Below are positions 7,668 to 14,962 of a DNA stretch of 29,118 nt, one piece after another (position 1 is the stretch's first letter; each line of letters starts with the position of its first letter). Made by a program: the position numbers and the translations under genes. This stretch comes from JANOGU01 sp964499865 (GTDB lineage: Bacteria; Pseudomonadota; Alphaproteobacteria; Rhodobacterales; Rhodobacteraceae): the NCBI GenBank assembly GCA_964499865.1, contig CAZCPY010000026.1:1-29118 (forward strand), given 5' to 3'. Under the pieces are notes generated by a model, which searched no databases, was not told the DNA's origin, and saw only the letters and a program-made list of their open reading frames with translations.

Positions 7668-8639
7668 ATGCGTCCAGGCATGATCCACTCCGCCCAGGCC
7701 ATCGCCGCCGCGCTGCGCCAGCTCAAGCCCACGCAACTGCGCCTGATGGCCGCCCTGCGCGACGACGACGGGCTCGGCCGGTCGGCCGACCGCCTCGGCA
7801 TCTCGCAACCCGCCGCCTCGCGCCTGCTCGCCGAACTGGAGGCCGCGCTCGGCCTGCGCCTGCACGGACGCGAGGGCCGCCGCCTGCGGCTGACCGAGGC
7901 GGGGGCGGCGCTGGCGCGGCGCGCGGCGCGCATCCAGATCGAGCTGACCGACGCCGCGCGCGAGGTGGCCGAGGCGGCGACCGGCAGCGCCGGCACGATC
8001 CGCGTGGGCGCGGTGACCGGCCCCGCGCTCAGCCTCGTCATGCCCGCGATCCTAGATTTGCAGGAGGCCGCGCCGGATCTGCATGTGGAGGTGACGGTCG
8101 CAACCTCGGTCGTGCTGTGCGATGCGCTGCGCGAGGGTGGACTCGATTTCGCCCTCGCCCGACCGGGGGCGGCCGACACCATGCTCGAGGCGCGGCTGAT
8201 CGGGGACGAGCCCCTGTCGATGGCCGTGCGCCGTGGCCACCCGCTGCTGGCGCGCGGGGACCTTGCGCTCGATGACCTGATGGCCTGCGACTGGGTGCTG
8301 GGGCCGGACGACACGCTGCTGACCCAGACGGTGATGGCGCGGCTGGCCGAGTTGCGCCTGCCCGCCCCGCGGCGGCGGATATCAACCTCGTCCTTCCTGT
8401 TCACGCTGGCGCTGCTGACCCAGAGCGACGCCATCGCGCCGCTGGCAAGGCCCGTGGTCGACAGCTTTTCCGGCAACCCGGCGATGCCCTTCGCCGCCCT
8501 GCCCGTCGACCTGGGCCTGAGCGTGACGCCCTTCAGCCTGGTCACGCGGATCGGCGCGCAGCTGACCCCGGGCGCCCGGCGGCTGGCGGATGCGATCCTC
8601 GACCGCGGCGGGGGCGCCTTCGCGGCGCCGGGGGCCTAG
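7668..8639 (+). CDS. LysR-family transcriptional regulator (GbpR-like)
   Basis: A 323-aa LysR-type regulator. The N-terminal winged helix-turn-helix covers about residues 18-75, with the recognition part GRSADRLGISQPAASRLLAELEA split over the usual positions. A substrate-binding domain follows (GTIRVGAVTGPAL onward). It is divergent from chvE, as gbpR is in Agrobacterium, where the product controls chvE in response to arabinose, galactose and fucose. By position it should sense an imported sugar or its oxidation product. The start could be ATG 7668 or ATG 7680; both precede the conserved domain. Its specific effector cannot be read from sequence. Confidence 0.87.
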   Translation: MRPGMIHSAQAIAAALRQLKPTQLRLMAALRDDDGLGRSADRLGISQPAASRLLAELEAALGLRLHGREGRRLRLTEAGAALARRAARIQIELTDAAREVAEAATGSAGTIRVGAVTGPALSLVMPAILDLQEAAPDLHVEVTVATSVVLCDALREGGLDFALARPGAADTMLEARLIGDEPLSMAVRRGHPLLARGDLALDDLMACDWVLGPDDTLLTQTVMARLAELRLPAPRRRISTSSFLFTLALLTQSDAIAPLARPVVDSFSGNPAMPFAALPVDLGLSVTPFSLVTRIGAQLTPGARRLADAILDRGGGAFAAPGA

Positions 8640-8641
8640 AG

Positions 8642-8676
8642 CCCGCGCGGCTGCCGGCGCACCCGGGCCGCGCGGG
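8642..8676 (+). terminator. Stem-loop just after the LysR gene
   Basis: CCCGCGCGGC (8642-8651) and GCCGCGCGGG (8667-8676) form a perfect 10-bp stem with a 15-nt loop, starting three bases after the LysR stop. There is no T-tract, so termination efficiency is uncertain. It may mark the 3' end of the LysR message. Confidence 0.4.
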
Positions 8677-8687
8677 GGGCGGCGTCG

Positions 8688-9308
8688 TTGCGGCGGTGCC
8701 AGAAGGCCGAGGCCGGGAAGGGCCTCACCCCGACCGGCGGGGCGGCGGTGACCGGGCCGAAGCCCGGGGCCGGCGCGCGGGCCACGCGGGCGGGCAGTGA
8801 AGGCCGCCAGAAGGCGGCCTGCGAGGCCCGGCTGCACCGCCTGACGACGGGTGTGCAGGGGCGGTTTCCGGGCTACCTCGGCGCCGAGGTCCACCACCCC
8901 GGCGCGACCGGCGGCGGTTGCCGCAGCGTCTTCCGTTTCGACGGCCTCGACCATCTCGACGCCTTCGAGCGGTCGGACTTTCGCGCCGCGATGCTGGCCG
9001 AAGCCGCATCGGCGTTTGCCGCCGATGCCGCCCGGGATCGGCTGACCGGCCCCGAGTTCTGGTTCGACCCGCGCCCGGAACCCGCGTGCCGCAGCCCGCA
9101 CCGCATGGCGCTGGCGGTGGTGGCGGTGGTCTTCGTGCTGGAGCCGGCGCCGAACCTGACGCCGCGGCCCCCGATGGCGGGCTGGCCGCTGCCGCTGCGG
9201 GTGCCGGTCACCGTCCGCATCCGGGTCGCGCTGGTGACCTGTGTCATCATGCCCCGTCCGACCCCGCGGATCGCGGGCTTCATCCACCCCGAAAGCGCGA
9301 CGCTCTGA
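8688..9308 (+). CDS. ABM-domain protein with C-terminal membrane region, possibly eroding
   Basis: The frame encodes up to 206 aa. Its centre (RFPGYLGAEV, then VFRFDGLDHLDAFERS, then LTGPEFWF) resembles an antibiotic-biosynthesis-monooxygenase ferredoxin-like domain. It is followed by a stretch (PHRMALAVVAVVFVLEP, AGWPLPLR, VIMPRPTPR) resembling the two-helix membrane tail of one ABM subgroup. The putative membrane helices carry several prolines, arginines and an asparagine where relatives are hydrophobic, and the first beta-strand is not recognisable, so the gene may be decaying. The start is uncertain (ATG 8688 or GTG 8748). The next remnant begins 12 bp downstream. Role unknown; such proteins are often small heme- or quinone-related oxygenases. 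Confidence 0.5.
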   Translation: MRRCQKAEAGKGLTPTGGAAVTGPKPGAGARATRAGSEGRQKAACEARLHRLTTGVQGRFPGYLGAEVHHPGATGGGCRSVFRFDGLDHLDAFERSDFRAAMLAEAASAFAADAARDRLTGPEFWFDPRPEPACRSPHRMALAVVAVVFVLEPAPNLTPRPPMAGWPLPLRVPVTVRIRVALVTCVIMPRPTPRIAGFIHPESATL

Positions 9309-9320
9309 AAGGATCGGCCG

Positions 9321-9551
9321 ATGTCTGCCGCTGTCGACGTGCACAGGAAACGGCGCGTGCCGATGATCGCCGCCAGTCCCGGGGTTTCGCCCTCCACCGG
9401 CCGGCCCGCGGGCTTGTCGCGGGGGGAACTGACGCACCCCTGGCGGACCTTCACCGCGGCCGGCGGCGAGGTCGAGATCGTCTCGCCCGCGGGCGGCGAT
9501 CCGGTGGCGGACGGGTATTCCGGCCCCGAGGACGCCTCGGGCCGTTCGGCC
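9321..9551 (+). pseudogene. DJ-1/PfpI-family N-terminal remnant
   Basis: About 77 codons from ATG 9321 resemble the start of a DJ-1/PfpI-family class I glutamine-amidotransferase-like protein: MIAASPGVSPSTGRP, ELTHPWRTFTAAG, VEIVSPAGGDPVADGYS, then PEDASG. The similarity stops near 9551. The frame stays open to 9905 but has no family resemblance, and the nucleophile-elbow cysteine region is absent. Residues that are usually TGWP and FW are TGRP and LS. AAAGGA precedes the start, so it once was probably co-transcribed with the ABM gene. The rest, 9552-9775, shows nothing I recognise. Confidence 0.55.
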
Positions 9552-9775
9552 TGCACCCGGTCGCGGGCGGTCCGGGCGGCGAGGAACGGCGGGCCGGTGC
9601 GCCGCGCCTCGGCGAGGTCGGCCATTCCCTTCGCGGCGACGGTGATGTCGATCTTTTCCTGCGCCGCCGCCTGCGCCGTCCCGGGCGCGGGGGTTGCCGC
9701 GCATCCGCCCGGCCCGGTCCGGCCGGCCGGCCGTCGTCGCGTCCGTCACTGCGCGTCCTTGCGGCCCCGATGGCG

Positions 9776-10876
9776 TCAAACGGCCAGCACCGGCGCCCCC
9801 AGCGCCGTCATGATCGGCTCCACCCCCAGCCCCGGCGCGTCCGAGGCGCGCATCCGGCCGTTCACCCGCCGCGGCGCGCCGGTGGCGATGTCCCTCGTGC
9901 CGTAGGAATTGAAGTCGGTGGCGGAGAAGGTGAATTCCTGCGGCGTGGACTGCGCCAGATGGGCGATGGTGGCGGTGACGATGTCGCCGCCCCAGGTGTC
10001 CTCGATGGTCATCGGGATGCCTGCGCTGACGCAGAGGTCGCGCATCTGTTTGGCCCTGGTCAGGCCGCCGACCTTGGAGATCTTCAGGTTGATGACATCC
10101 ATCGCGCCTTCCGCGATCCCCCGCGTCAGGTCGCCCACGGACCCGATCACCTCGTCCAGCACGAAGGGCAGCGACGTGCGGCGGCGGGTGGCAAGGCATT
10201 CCTCGTAGGTGGGCGAGGGCTGTTCGATGTAGACGTCCACGTCGCGCACCGCGTTCACCACGCGCGCCGCCTCGTGCATCGTCCAGCCGGTATTGGCATC
10301 GGCGACCAGCACGTCGCCGGGCTGCAGGGCCGCGCGGGCCATGCGGATGCGGGCGATGTCGCTGTCGGCATCGGCGCCGACCTTGAGCTGGAATTTCGTA
10401 TACCCTTCCGCCCGGTAGCGCGCGACGTTCGCCGCCATCGCCCCGGGCTCGATCTGCGAAATGGCGCGGTAGAGGACGATGTCTTCCTGCGCGCGGCCGC
10501 CGAGGAGCTGATAGCACGGCAGGCCCGTGGCTTTCCCGAGGATGTCCCAGCAGGCGACGTCGATCGCCGCCTTGACGTAGGGGTGGCCGCGCAGGACGGC
10601 GTCCATGTGGCGGTTCAGGACGATCAGGTCGCGGGGGTCCAGCCCGATGACCTTGGGCGCGATTTCCGCCAGGCCCGACCTGACCCCCAGCGCATAGGCC
10701 GGCAGGTAGGCCGACCCCAGCGGGCAGCATTCGCCCCAGCCGGTGATGCCTGCGTCGGTTTCCACGCCGACGACGGTGGCGTCGAAGACATCGACGTAGT
10801 TCCCGTTCGACCAGGAATAGCGGCCTTCCTTGAGCGGCAGGTCGACCTGCCAGGCCTTGATGGCGGTGATCTTCAT
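9776..10876 (-). CDS. Enolase-superfamily dehydratase, cis-3-hydroxy-L-proline dehydratase-like
   Basis: A 366-aa mandelate racemase/muconate-lactonizing-subgroup enzyme. The acid/base lysines fit K165 (KFQLKVG) and K265 (INLKISKVGG). Metal ligands fit D193 (VADANTG), E218 (IEQP) and D241 (LDEV). The sequence closely recalls the Labrenzia aggregata cis-3-hydroxy-L-proline dehydratase, which forms 1-pyrroline-2-carboxylate, including the N-terminal DLPLKEGRYSWSNGN and the late TIEDTWGGDIVTA. The betaine racemase HpbD is a more distant option. The start ATG 10876-10874 has CGGAGA upstream; an in-frame extension to 10927 crosses the repeat and is rejected. Last gene of the amino-acid operon, 98 bp after the deaminase-like gene. 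Confidence 0.8.
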   Translation of the reverse strand: MKITAIKAWQVDLPLKEGRYSWSNGNYVDVFDATVVGVETDAGITGWGECCPLGSAYLPAYALGVRSGLAEIAPKVIGLDPRDLIVLNRHMDAVLRGHPYVKAAIDVACWDILGKATGLPCYQLLGGRAQEDIVLYRAISQIEPGAMAANVARYRAEGYTKFQLKVGADADSDIARIRMARAALQPGDVLVADANTGWTMHEAARVVNAVRDVDVYIEQPSPTYEECLATRRRTSLPFVLDEVIGSVGDLTRGIAEGAMDVINLKISKVGGLTRAKQMRDLCVSAGIPMTIEDTWGGDIVTATIAHLAQSTPQEFTFSATDFNSYGTRDIATGAPRRVNGRMRASDAPGLGVEPIMTALGAPVLAV

Positions 10877-10911
10877 GCGCGTCTCCGGGTCGGTGTCGGG
10901 TTGATGGCGGG

Positions 10912-10953
10912 GCCCCCCCCACCCCATCCCTCCCCCACGAGGGGGGAGGGAGG
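10912..10953 (-). repeat. C/G-rich palindromic dispersed repeat, copy 1
   Basis: A stem of TCCCTCCCCC (10927-10936) and GGGGGAGGGA (10942-10951) around ACGAG lies between the aldolase-like and enolase-like genes. Reading the minus strand, it matches the repeats near 23790 and 25205, including the ATGGGG...GGGGGG tail. It is a REP-like element and could modulate expression of the last gene of the operon. Confidence 0.6.
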
Positions 10954-10974
10954 CGCGAGGTCGGCGGGCCGGTC

Positions 10975-11880
10975 TCAGGCGGCGAGCGGCAGGTCGGGCA
11001 ACGCCGGGCGGGTGGCGAGTGCGGCGCGGATCACCCGCTCCACCTCGGCCCGGCGGGCGCCGGTCAGGGGCTGGCGGGGGGTGCGGACGCGGTCGTTGGA
11101 GCCGATGGCATGGACCTCGGCCAGCTTGATGTTCTGGACGAGGTAGGTGGAGACATCGAGGTCCAGAAGCGGCCGGAACCAGCGGTAGATCGCCAGCGCC
11201 TCGGCCGTCCGCCCCGCCTGCATCAGGCGCCAGATCGCCACCGTCTCGGCCGGGAAGGCGACCACCAGCCCGGCGACCCAGCCCACCGCACCCACGGCCA
11301 GCGCCTCGAAGGCCAGGTTGTCGACGCCGGTGAACAGGTCATAGCGGCCGCCAAGCCGGTTGATGATCTCGGTCGACCGGCGGATGTCGTCGCTGCTTTC
11401 CTTGACGGCGACAAAGCGGGGATCGTCGGCCAGCCGTTCCATGATCTCGACCGTCACGTCGACGCGGTAGGCGACACGGTTGGAATAGATCATCACCGGC
11501 AGGTCGCCCGCGGCGGCGATGGCGCGCAGGTTCGCCTCGGTCTCCTCCGGGTTGGTGTGGTAGATCGGCGAGGGCACGATCATCAGCCCCGACGCGCCCG
11601 CCCTCGCCGCCTTCTGCGCCATCTCGCAGGCGGCCCAGGTGGCGCCTTCGCAGACGGTCATCAGCACCGGCCGCCCCCCCGCCACGCCTTGCGCGGTCTT
11701 CATGACCGCCAGCCGCTCCTCCTGCCGCAGCATCGGCCCTTCGCCGAGCGACCCCGCCACGATCAGCCCGTCGCAGCCCGCCTGCATCTGCAGGGCAAAG
11801 CAGCGCTCCATCTCGGCATGGTCGAGCCCGCCGTCCGGCGTGAACTTCGTCGTCACGGCGGGCATCACACCCTTCCACAT
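10975..11880 (-). CDS. DapA/NAL-family aldolase, 1-pyrroline-4-hydroxy-2-carboxylate deaminase-like
   Basis: A 301-aa class I Schiff-base TIM-barrel enzyme. K160 (FVAVKESSDD) is the Schiff-base lysine and Y132 (MIYSNRVAY) is the partner tyrosine. The sequence, especially VDNLAFEALAVGAVGWVAGLV and LVQNIKLAE (broken here for length), recalls the HypD/LhpC deaminases of the 4-hydroxyproline route, which make alpha-ketoglutarate semialdehyde and ammonia. AAGGAG precedes ATG 11880. It starts 11 bp after the ATPase gene, so it shares the transporter transcript. I consider it less like the L-2-keto-3-deoxyarabonate dehydratase AraD, which lacks these segments. Substrate remains an inference. Confidence 0.78.
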   Translation of the reverse strand: MWKGVMPAVTTKFTPDGGLDHAEMERCFALQMQAGCDGLIVAGSLGEGPMLRQEERLAVMKTAQGVAGGRPVLMTVCEGATWAACEMAQKAARAGASGLMIVPSPIYHTNPEETEANLRAIAAAGDLPVMIYSNRVAYRVDVTVEIMERLADDPRFVAVKESSDDIRRSTEIINRLGGRYDLFTGVDNLAFEALAVGAVGWVAGLVVAFPAETVAIWRLMQAGRTAEALAIYRWFRPLLDLDVSTYLVQNIKLAEVHAIGSNDRVRTPRQPLTGARRAEVERVIRAALATRPALPDLPLAA

Positions 11881-11891
11881 GGGTCTACTCC

Positions 11892-12626
11892 TTACGATCT
11901 GGCGCCCTGCGCGGTGTTCAGGAAGGCCGCGGTCTCGGGCTTTTGCGGGGCATCGAAAATCTGGCCGGGGGCGCCGATCTCGTGGATCAGCCCATCGCGG
12001 AAGAAGGCCACGCGGTCGGAAACCTCGCGGGCAAAGCGCATCTCGTGGGTGACGCAGATCATCGTCATCCCGTCCGAGGCGAGCAGGCGCAGCGTATCCA
12101 GCACCTCGCCCACCAGCTGCGGGTCCAAGGCCGAGGTCACCTCGTCGAACAGCATGTAGTCCGGCGACATGGCGAGCGCGCGCGCGATTGCCATGCGCTG
12201 CTGCTGCCCGCCCGACAGGCGCGAGGGGTAGACCTTGAGCTTGTCGGCAAGGCCCACATGCGAAAGCTGCCTGACCGCAATCGCCTCGGCGTCCGCCGCC
12301 GCCATCCCCAGCACCTTGCGGGGCGCGAGGGTGACGTTTTCCAGCACCGTCAGGTGCGGGAAGGCGTTGAACTGCTGGAACACGATGCCGATCCGGCGGC
12401 GCAGGCGGTTCAGGTCGGTGCCGGGGCCGTGCACCTCGGTCCCGTCCACCAGGATGCGGCCCTTCTGGATCGGCTCCAGCCCGTTGATGCAGGTCAGCAG
12501 CGTCGACTTGCCCGAGCCGGACCCGCCGATGATCGACACCACCTCGCCCTTCTGCACGGTCAGCGAGACGCCCTTCAGCACCTGAAGCGCGCCAAAGGCC
12601 TTGTGGACGCCCTCGACCTCAATCAT
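11892..12626 (-). CDS. Polar amino acid ABC transporter ATP-binding protein
   Basis: A 244-aa ATPase of the GlnQ/HisP type. Walker A is GGSGSGKST (near residue 36), the signature is SGGQQQRMAIARAL, and Walker B is YMLFDEVTSALDP. ATG 12626-12624 overlaps the end of the upstream permease gene by 8 bp, and AGAGGTGG lies in front of it. A longer frame reaches 12704 but runs through the permease gene. It energises the two permeases upstream and should import an amino acid related to the two catabolic enzymes downstream. Confidence 0.92.
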   Translation of the reverse strand: MIEVEGVHKAFGALQVLKGVSLTVQKGEVVSIIGGSGSGKSTLLTCINGLEPIQKGRILVDGTEVHGPGTDLNRLRRRIGIVFQQFNAFPHLTVLENVTLAPRKVLGMAAADAEAIAVRQLSHVGLADKLKVYPSRLSGGQQQRMAIARALAMSPDYMLFDEVTSALDPQLVGEVLDTLRLLASDGMTMICVTHEMRFAREVSDRVAFFRDGLIHEIGAPGQIFDAPQKPETAAFLNTAQGARS

Positions 12627-13272
12627 GCGCGCGCCACCTCTGTTCCAGCCGGCCGCCCAGGCGGGCGATGGGGAAGGACAGCAGGAAGTAGATCGCCCCC
12701 GCAACCATCAGGAAGAACAGGGGCTCCTGCAACCGCGTCACCAGGATCTGCGAGGCGCGCAGAAGCTCGATGATCCCCAGCCACAGGATCAGGGCCGAAT
12801 CCTTCATCACCCCCAGCGCCAGCCCGATCCAGCCGGGCAGCGCCACGCGGGCGGCCATCGGCAGCGTGATGTTGGCCATGTCCTGCCGCCAGGTCATCCC
12901 CAGCGACCGCGCCGCGCGCCGGGTCACGGCGGGCACCGCGTCGATGCCGCCCCTTACGATCTCGGTGCAATAGGCCGCGGTATAGAGCGACAGGACCACG
13001 CAGGCGACGAGGAAGGGCGACAGGCCCAGCATCAGGATCGACTGGAAGGCATTCACCAGGATCAGCTGGATGAGCAGCGGCACCGAGCGCAGCACGTCGA
13101 GGACGAAGGTCAGCGGCGCCATCACCAGCCAGTGGAACTGCGCCTTGAGGATGCCGAAGACCAGGCCAAGAAGCGTGCCGAAGGCGACCGAGATCAGCGT
13201 CACCGCCAGTGTCACCGCGGCGCCCTGCATCAGGAAGCCGAGGTCCTTCAGCGTGAGGGCGGTGTCGAACAT
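12619..13272 (-). CDS. Amino acid ABC transporter permease, HisM-type
   Basis: A 217-aa membrane protein of the His/Glu/Gln/Arg/opine permease family. It starts MFDTALTLKDLGFLMQGAAVTLAVT, shown here only as its opening segment, and has about five hydrophobic spans. The coupling-loop EAA-type motif is around AARSLGMTWRQDM. GAGGG precedes ATG 13272. Three bases separate it from the sister permease upstream, and it overlaps the ATPase gene by 8 bp. It should form a heterodimer with the 13276-13941 product. Confidence 0.9.
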   Translation of the reverse strand: MFDTALTLKDLGFLMQGAAVTLAVTLISVAFGTLLGLVFGILKAQFHWLVMAPLTFVLDVLRSVPLLIQLILVNAFQSILMLGLSPFLVACVVLSLYTAAYCTEIVRGGIDAVPAVTRRAARSLGMTWRQDMANITLPMAARVALPGWIGLALGVMKDSALILWLGIIELLRASQILVTRLQEPLFFLMVAGAIYFLLSFPIARLGGRLEQRWRAHD

Positions 13273-13275
13273 CCC

Positions 13276-13941
13276 TCAATACCGGAACAGCCGCCAGGCC
13301 ATCAGCCGGGCGGTCAGCATGACGGTCTTGGCGATCAGGTAGTACAGCACCGCCGCCAGCGCGAAGAACTCGAAGGTGCGGAAGGTCTTGACGTTCAGGC
13401 TCTGGGTCACTCCGGCGAGGTCGGTCGCCATGCCGACGGTGATCCCGAGCGAGGTCATCAGGATCGCCCAGACCATCTGGTTGGTCATCGGCGGAAACGA
13501 GATGCGGAACATCTGCGGCACCACGACATACCGGAAGGCTGCGACCGGACCGAGGCCGAGCGACCGGGCAGCCCGCGTCTGGGTGGGCGGGATCGCCGTC
13601 AGCGCGCCGCGGAACGTCTCGCACAGATACCCCGCATTGTTGAAGGTGATCCCTGCCAGCAGCGCGGTGTAGGGCGACAGGTAGATGCCGAAGGCGCCGA
13701 GGCCGAAATGCGCCATGTAGATCTGGAACAGCGCGGGCGTGTTGCGCGCGACCTCCACCCAGACGACGGCGACCCCGGCCAGCACCCGGTTCCCCGAGAT
13801 CCGCGCGACCGCCAGCAGCACCGCGAAGGCGATGCCCATCAGCATCGACAGGACCGCGACTTCCAGCGTGACCAGGGCCCCTTGCAGCAACTCGGGCAGT
13901 GCGCGGAACGCCTGGTACCAGTGAAGGGTGTAGCCGAACAT
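13276..13941 (-). CDS. Amino acid ABC transporter permease, HisQ-type
   Basis: A 221-aa membrane permease of the same family as its downstream neighbour. Several hydrophobic spans are visible, and the EAA-type loop is around AARSLGLGPVAAFRYVVVPQ. The ribosome-binding site before ATG 13941 is weak, and a 9-bp stem-loop sits between this gene and the binding-protein gene. Together these may lower translation of the membrane parts relative to the binding protein. Confidence 0.9.
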   Translation of the reverse strand: MFGYTLHWYQAFRALPELLQGALVTLEVAVLSMLMGIAFAVLLAVARISGNRVLAGVAVVWVEVARNTPALFQIYMAHFGLGAFGIYLSPYTALLAGITFNNAGYLCETFRGALTAIPPTQTRAARSLGLGPVAAFRYVVVPQMFRISFPPMTNQMVWAILMTSLGITVGMATDLAGVTQSLNVKTFRTFEFFALAAVLYYLIAKTVMLTARLMAWRLFRY

Positions 13942-13964
13942 CAGGTCTGCCGGTGATCTGGGGT

Positions 13965-13988
13965 GGCGCAGGCCGTCGAGCCTGCGCC
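13965..13988. repeat. Stem-loop between the binding-protein and permease genes
   Basis: GGCGCAGGC (13965-13973) and GCCTGCGCC (13980-13988) form a perfect 9-bp stem with a 6-nt loop. It lies 10 nt past the binding-protein stop on the minus strand and has no T-tract. A similar stem follows chvE in the other ABC operon. A 3'-protecting or attenuating role is likely. Confidence 0.6.
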
Positions 13989-13998
13989 TTTCCCTGGT

Positions 13999-14811
13999 TC
14001 AGCGATAGACGCCGTCGATGGTCAGCCCCGGCGCCGCGGCGCCGCCGCCGATCCACTGGTTGAACAACTCCTCGTAGCGGCCGGTGCGGACCTGCTGGTT
14101 GACGAACAGGTTGAGGTAGTTGATCAGCCCCTGTTCCTCGCGCAGCGAGATCAGCGCCACATAGTCGATGTCATAGGGCGCGTCGCCCTTGATGACGAAG
14201 CCCGGATACTGCCCCGTGGCGATGATCGAGGTGGCCACGGTCGAGGTGACGACCGTCGCGTCGATCTGCCCCTGCGACAGCGCCAGGAACACGTCGGCCT
14301 GCGTCTGGTAGGGGCGGAATTCGCCCGAGCCCCAGTTCTTGACGTTCTCCTCCAGTTGCAGCCCCTCGTAGGTGCCCGCGACGGACCCCACGACCTTGCC
14401 CGCCTGGCCCTCGAAGTTCTCGATGCCGGTATCCTCGCGGGTCAGCACGACCATCTGGAAGGCGAAGTAGGGGATCGAGAAGCCGATCGTCTTGGCGCGT
14501 TCCAGCGTGTCCGAGGTGGAGGCGACGCCCACGTCGGCGCGACCGGAGACCAGCGCGGGAATGCGGTCGGGGAACGGGGTCTCGACGATCTCGGCGGTGA
14601 CACCCAGCGCCGCGGCGAGGTCCTTGCAGTAGTCGACATCGAAGCCGATCGGCTCGTTGTTGGCATCGCGCGACCCCATCGGCGGGAAGTCCAGCACCAC
14701 GGCGCAGCGCAGCACGCCCGAGGCGATGATGTCGTCAAGCTTGTCGGCCCGGGCCAGGCCCGCAGGCAGCGCGGCGGCAAGCGCCAGGGCGGTCAGGGTG
14801 ATCTTGTTCAT
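13999..14811 (-). CDS. Periplasmic amino acid-binding protein, family 3
   Basis: A 270-aa solute-binding protein. The signal peptide is MNKITLTALALAAALPAGLARA. The mature protein starts at DKLDDIIASGVLRCAVVLDFPP, the opening segment typical of family-3 binding proteins. The ligand-contact region GFDVDYCKDLAAALG and the hinge region VGVASTSDTLERAK are present. AGAGG precedes ATG 14811. First gene of the operon; a GntR-family regulator is divergent from it. The exact ligand is not determined, but the operon enzymes suggest proline derivatives. Confidence 0.9.
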   Translation of the reverse strand: MNKITLTALALAAALPAGLARADKLDDIIASGVLRCAVVLDFPPMGSRDANNEPIGFDVDYCKDLAAALGVTAEIVETPFPDRIPALVSGRADVGVASTSDTLERAKTIGFSIPYFAFQMVVLTREDTGIENFEGQAGKVVGSVAGTYEGLQLEENVKNWGSGEFRPYQTQADVFLALSQGQIDATVVTSTVATSIIATGQYPGFVIKGDAPYDIDYVALISLREEQGLINYLNLFVNQQVRTGRYEELFNQWIGGGAAAPGLTIDGVYR

Positions 14812-14864
14812 GGGGAACCTCTCTGTTGCAGCGCTGCGGGTGGCCGGGAATCGCGCCTGATTGC

Positions 14865-14894
14865 AGTCTAGTGGATATTGGATACAATTTACAA
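14865..14894 (-). promoter_or_regulatory. Promoter with GntR-type operator in its spacer
   Basis: On the minus strand TTGTAA (14894-14889) and TAGACT (14870-14865) are spaced 18 bp and can serve as -35 and -10 for the binding-protein operon. Inside the spacer, ATTGGATACAAT (14877-14888) is an inverted repeat (ATTG-N4-CAAT) like those bound by FCD-type GntR regulators. The layout predicts repression by the divergent regulator. The A/T richness stands out locally. Confidence 0.5.
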
Positions 14895-14962
14895 CACAGG
14901 CACCCCTTGCCCCGGCCCGCCCTTGCCGCCAGTCTGCCGCACCCGATCCCGGACCCGCCCCG

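Noticed and set aside
9552..9775. Minus-strand peptide near QEKIDITVAAKGMADLAEA as a gene
   Set aside because: It lacks a clear start, ribosome-binding site and family match; it is probably a shadow of the eroded DJ-1/PfpI region.
8382..10922. 846-codon minus-strand open frame covering the eroded block and the enolase gene
   Set aside because: It lies in a different frame from the enolase-family protein and has no domain signal.
10975..11880. DapA-family protein as the arabinose-pathway AraD dehydratase
   Set aside because: It is in the amino-acid transport operon, and its motifs resemble hydroxyproline-route deaminases more than AraD.
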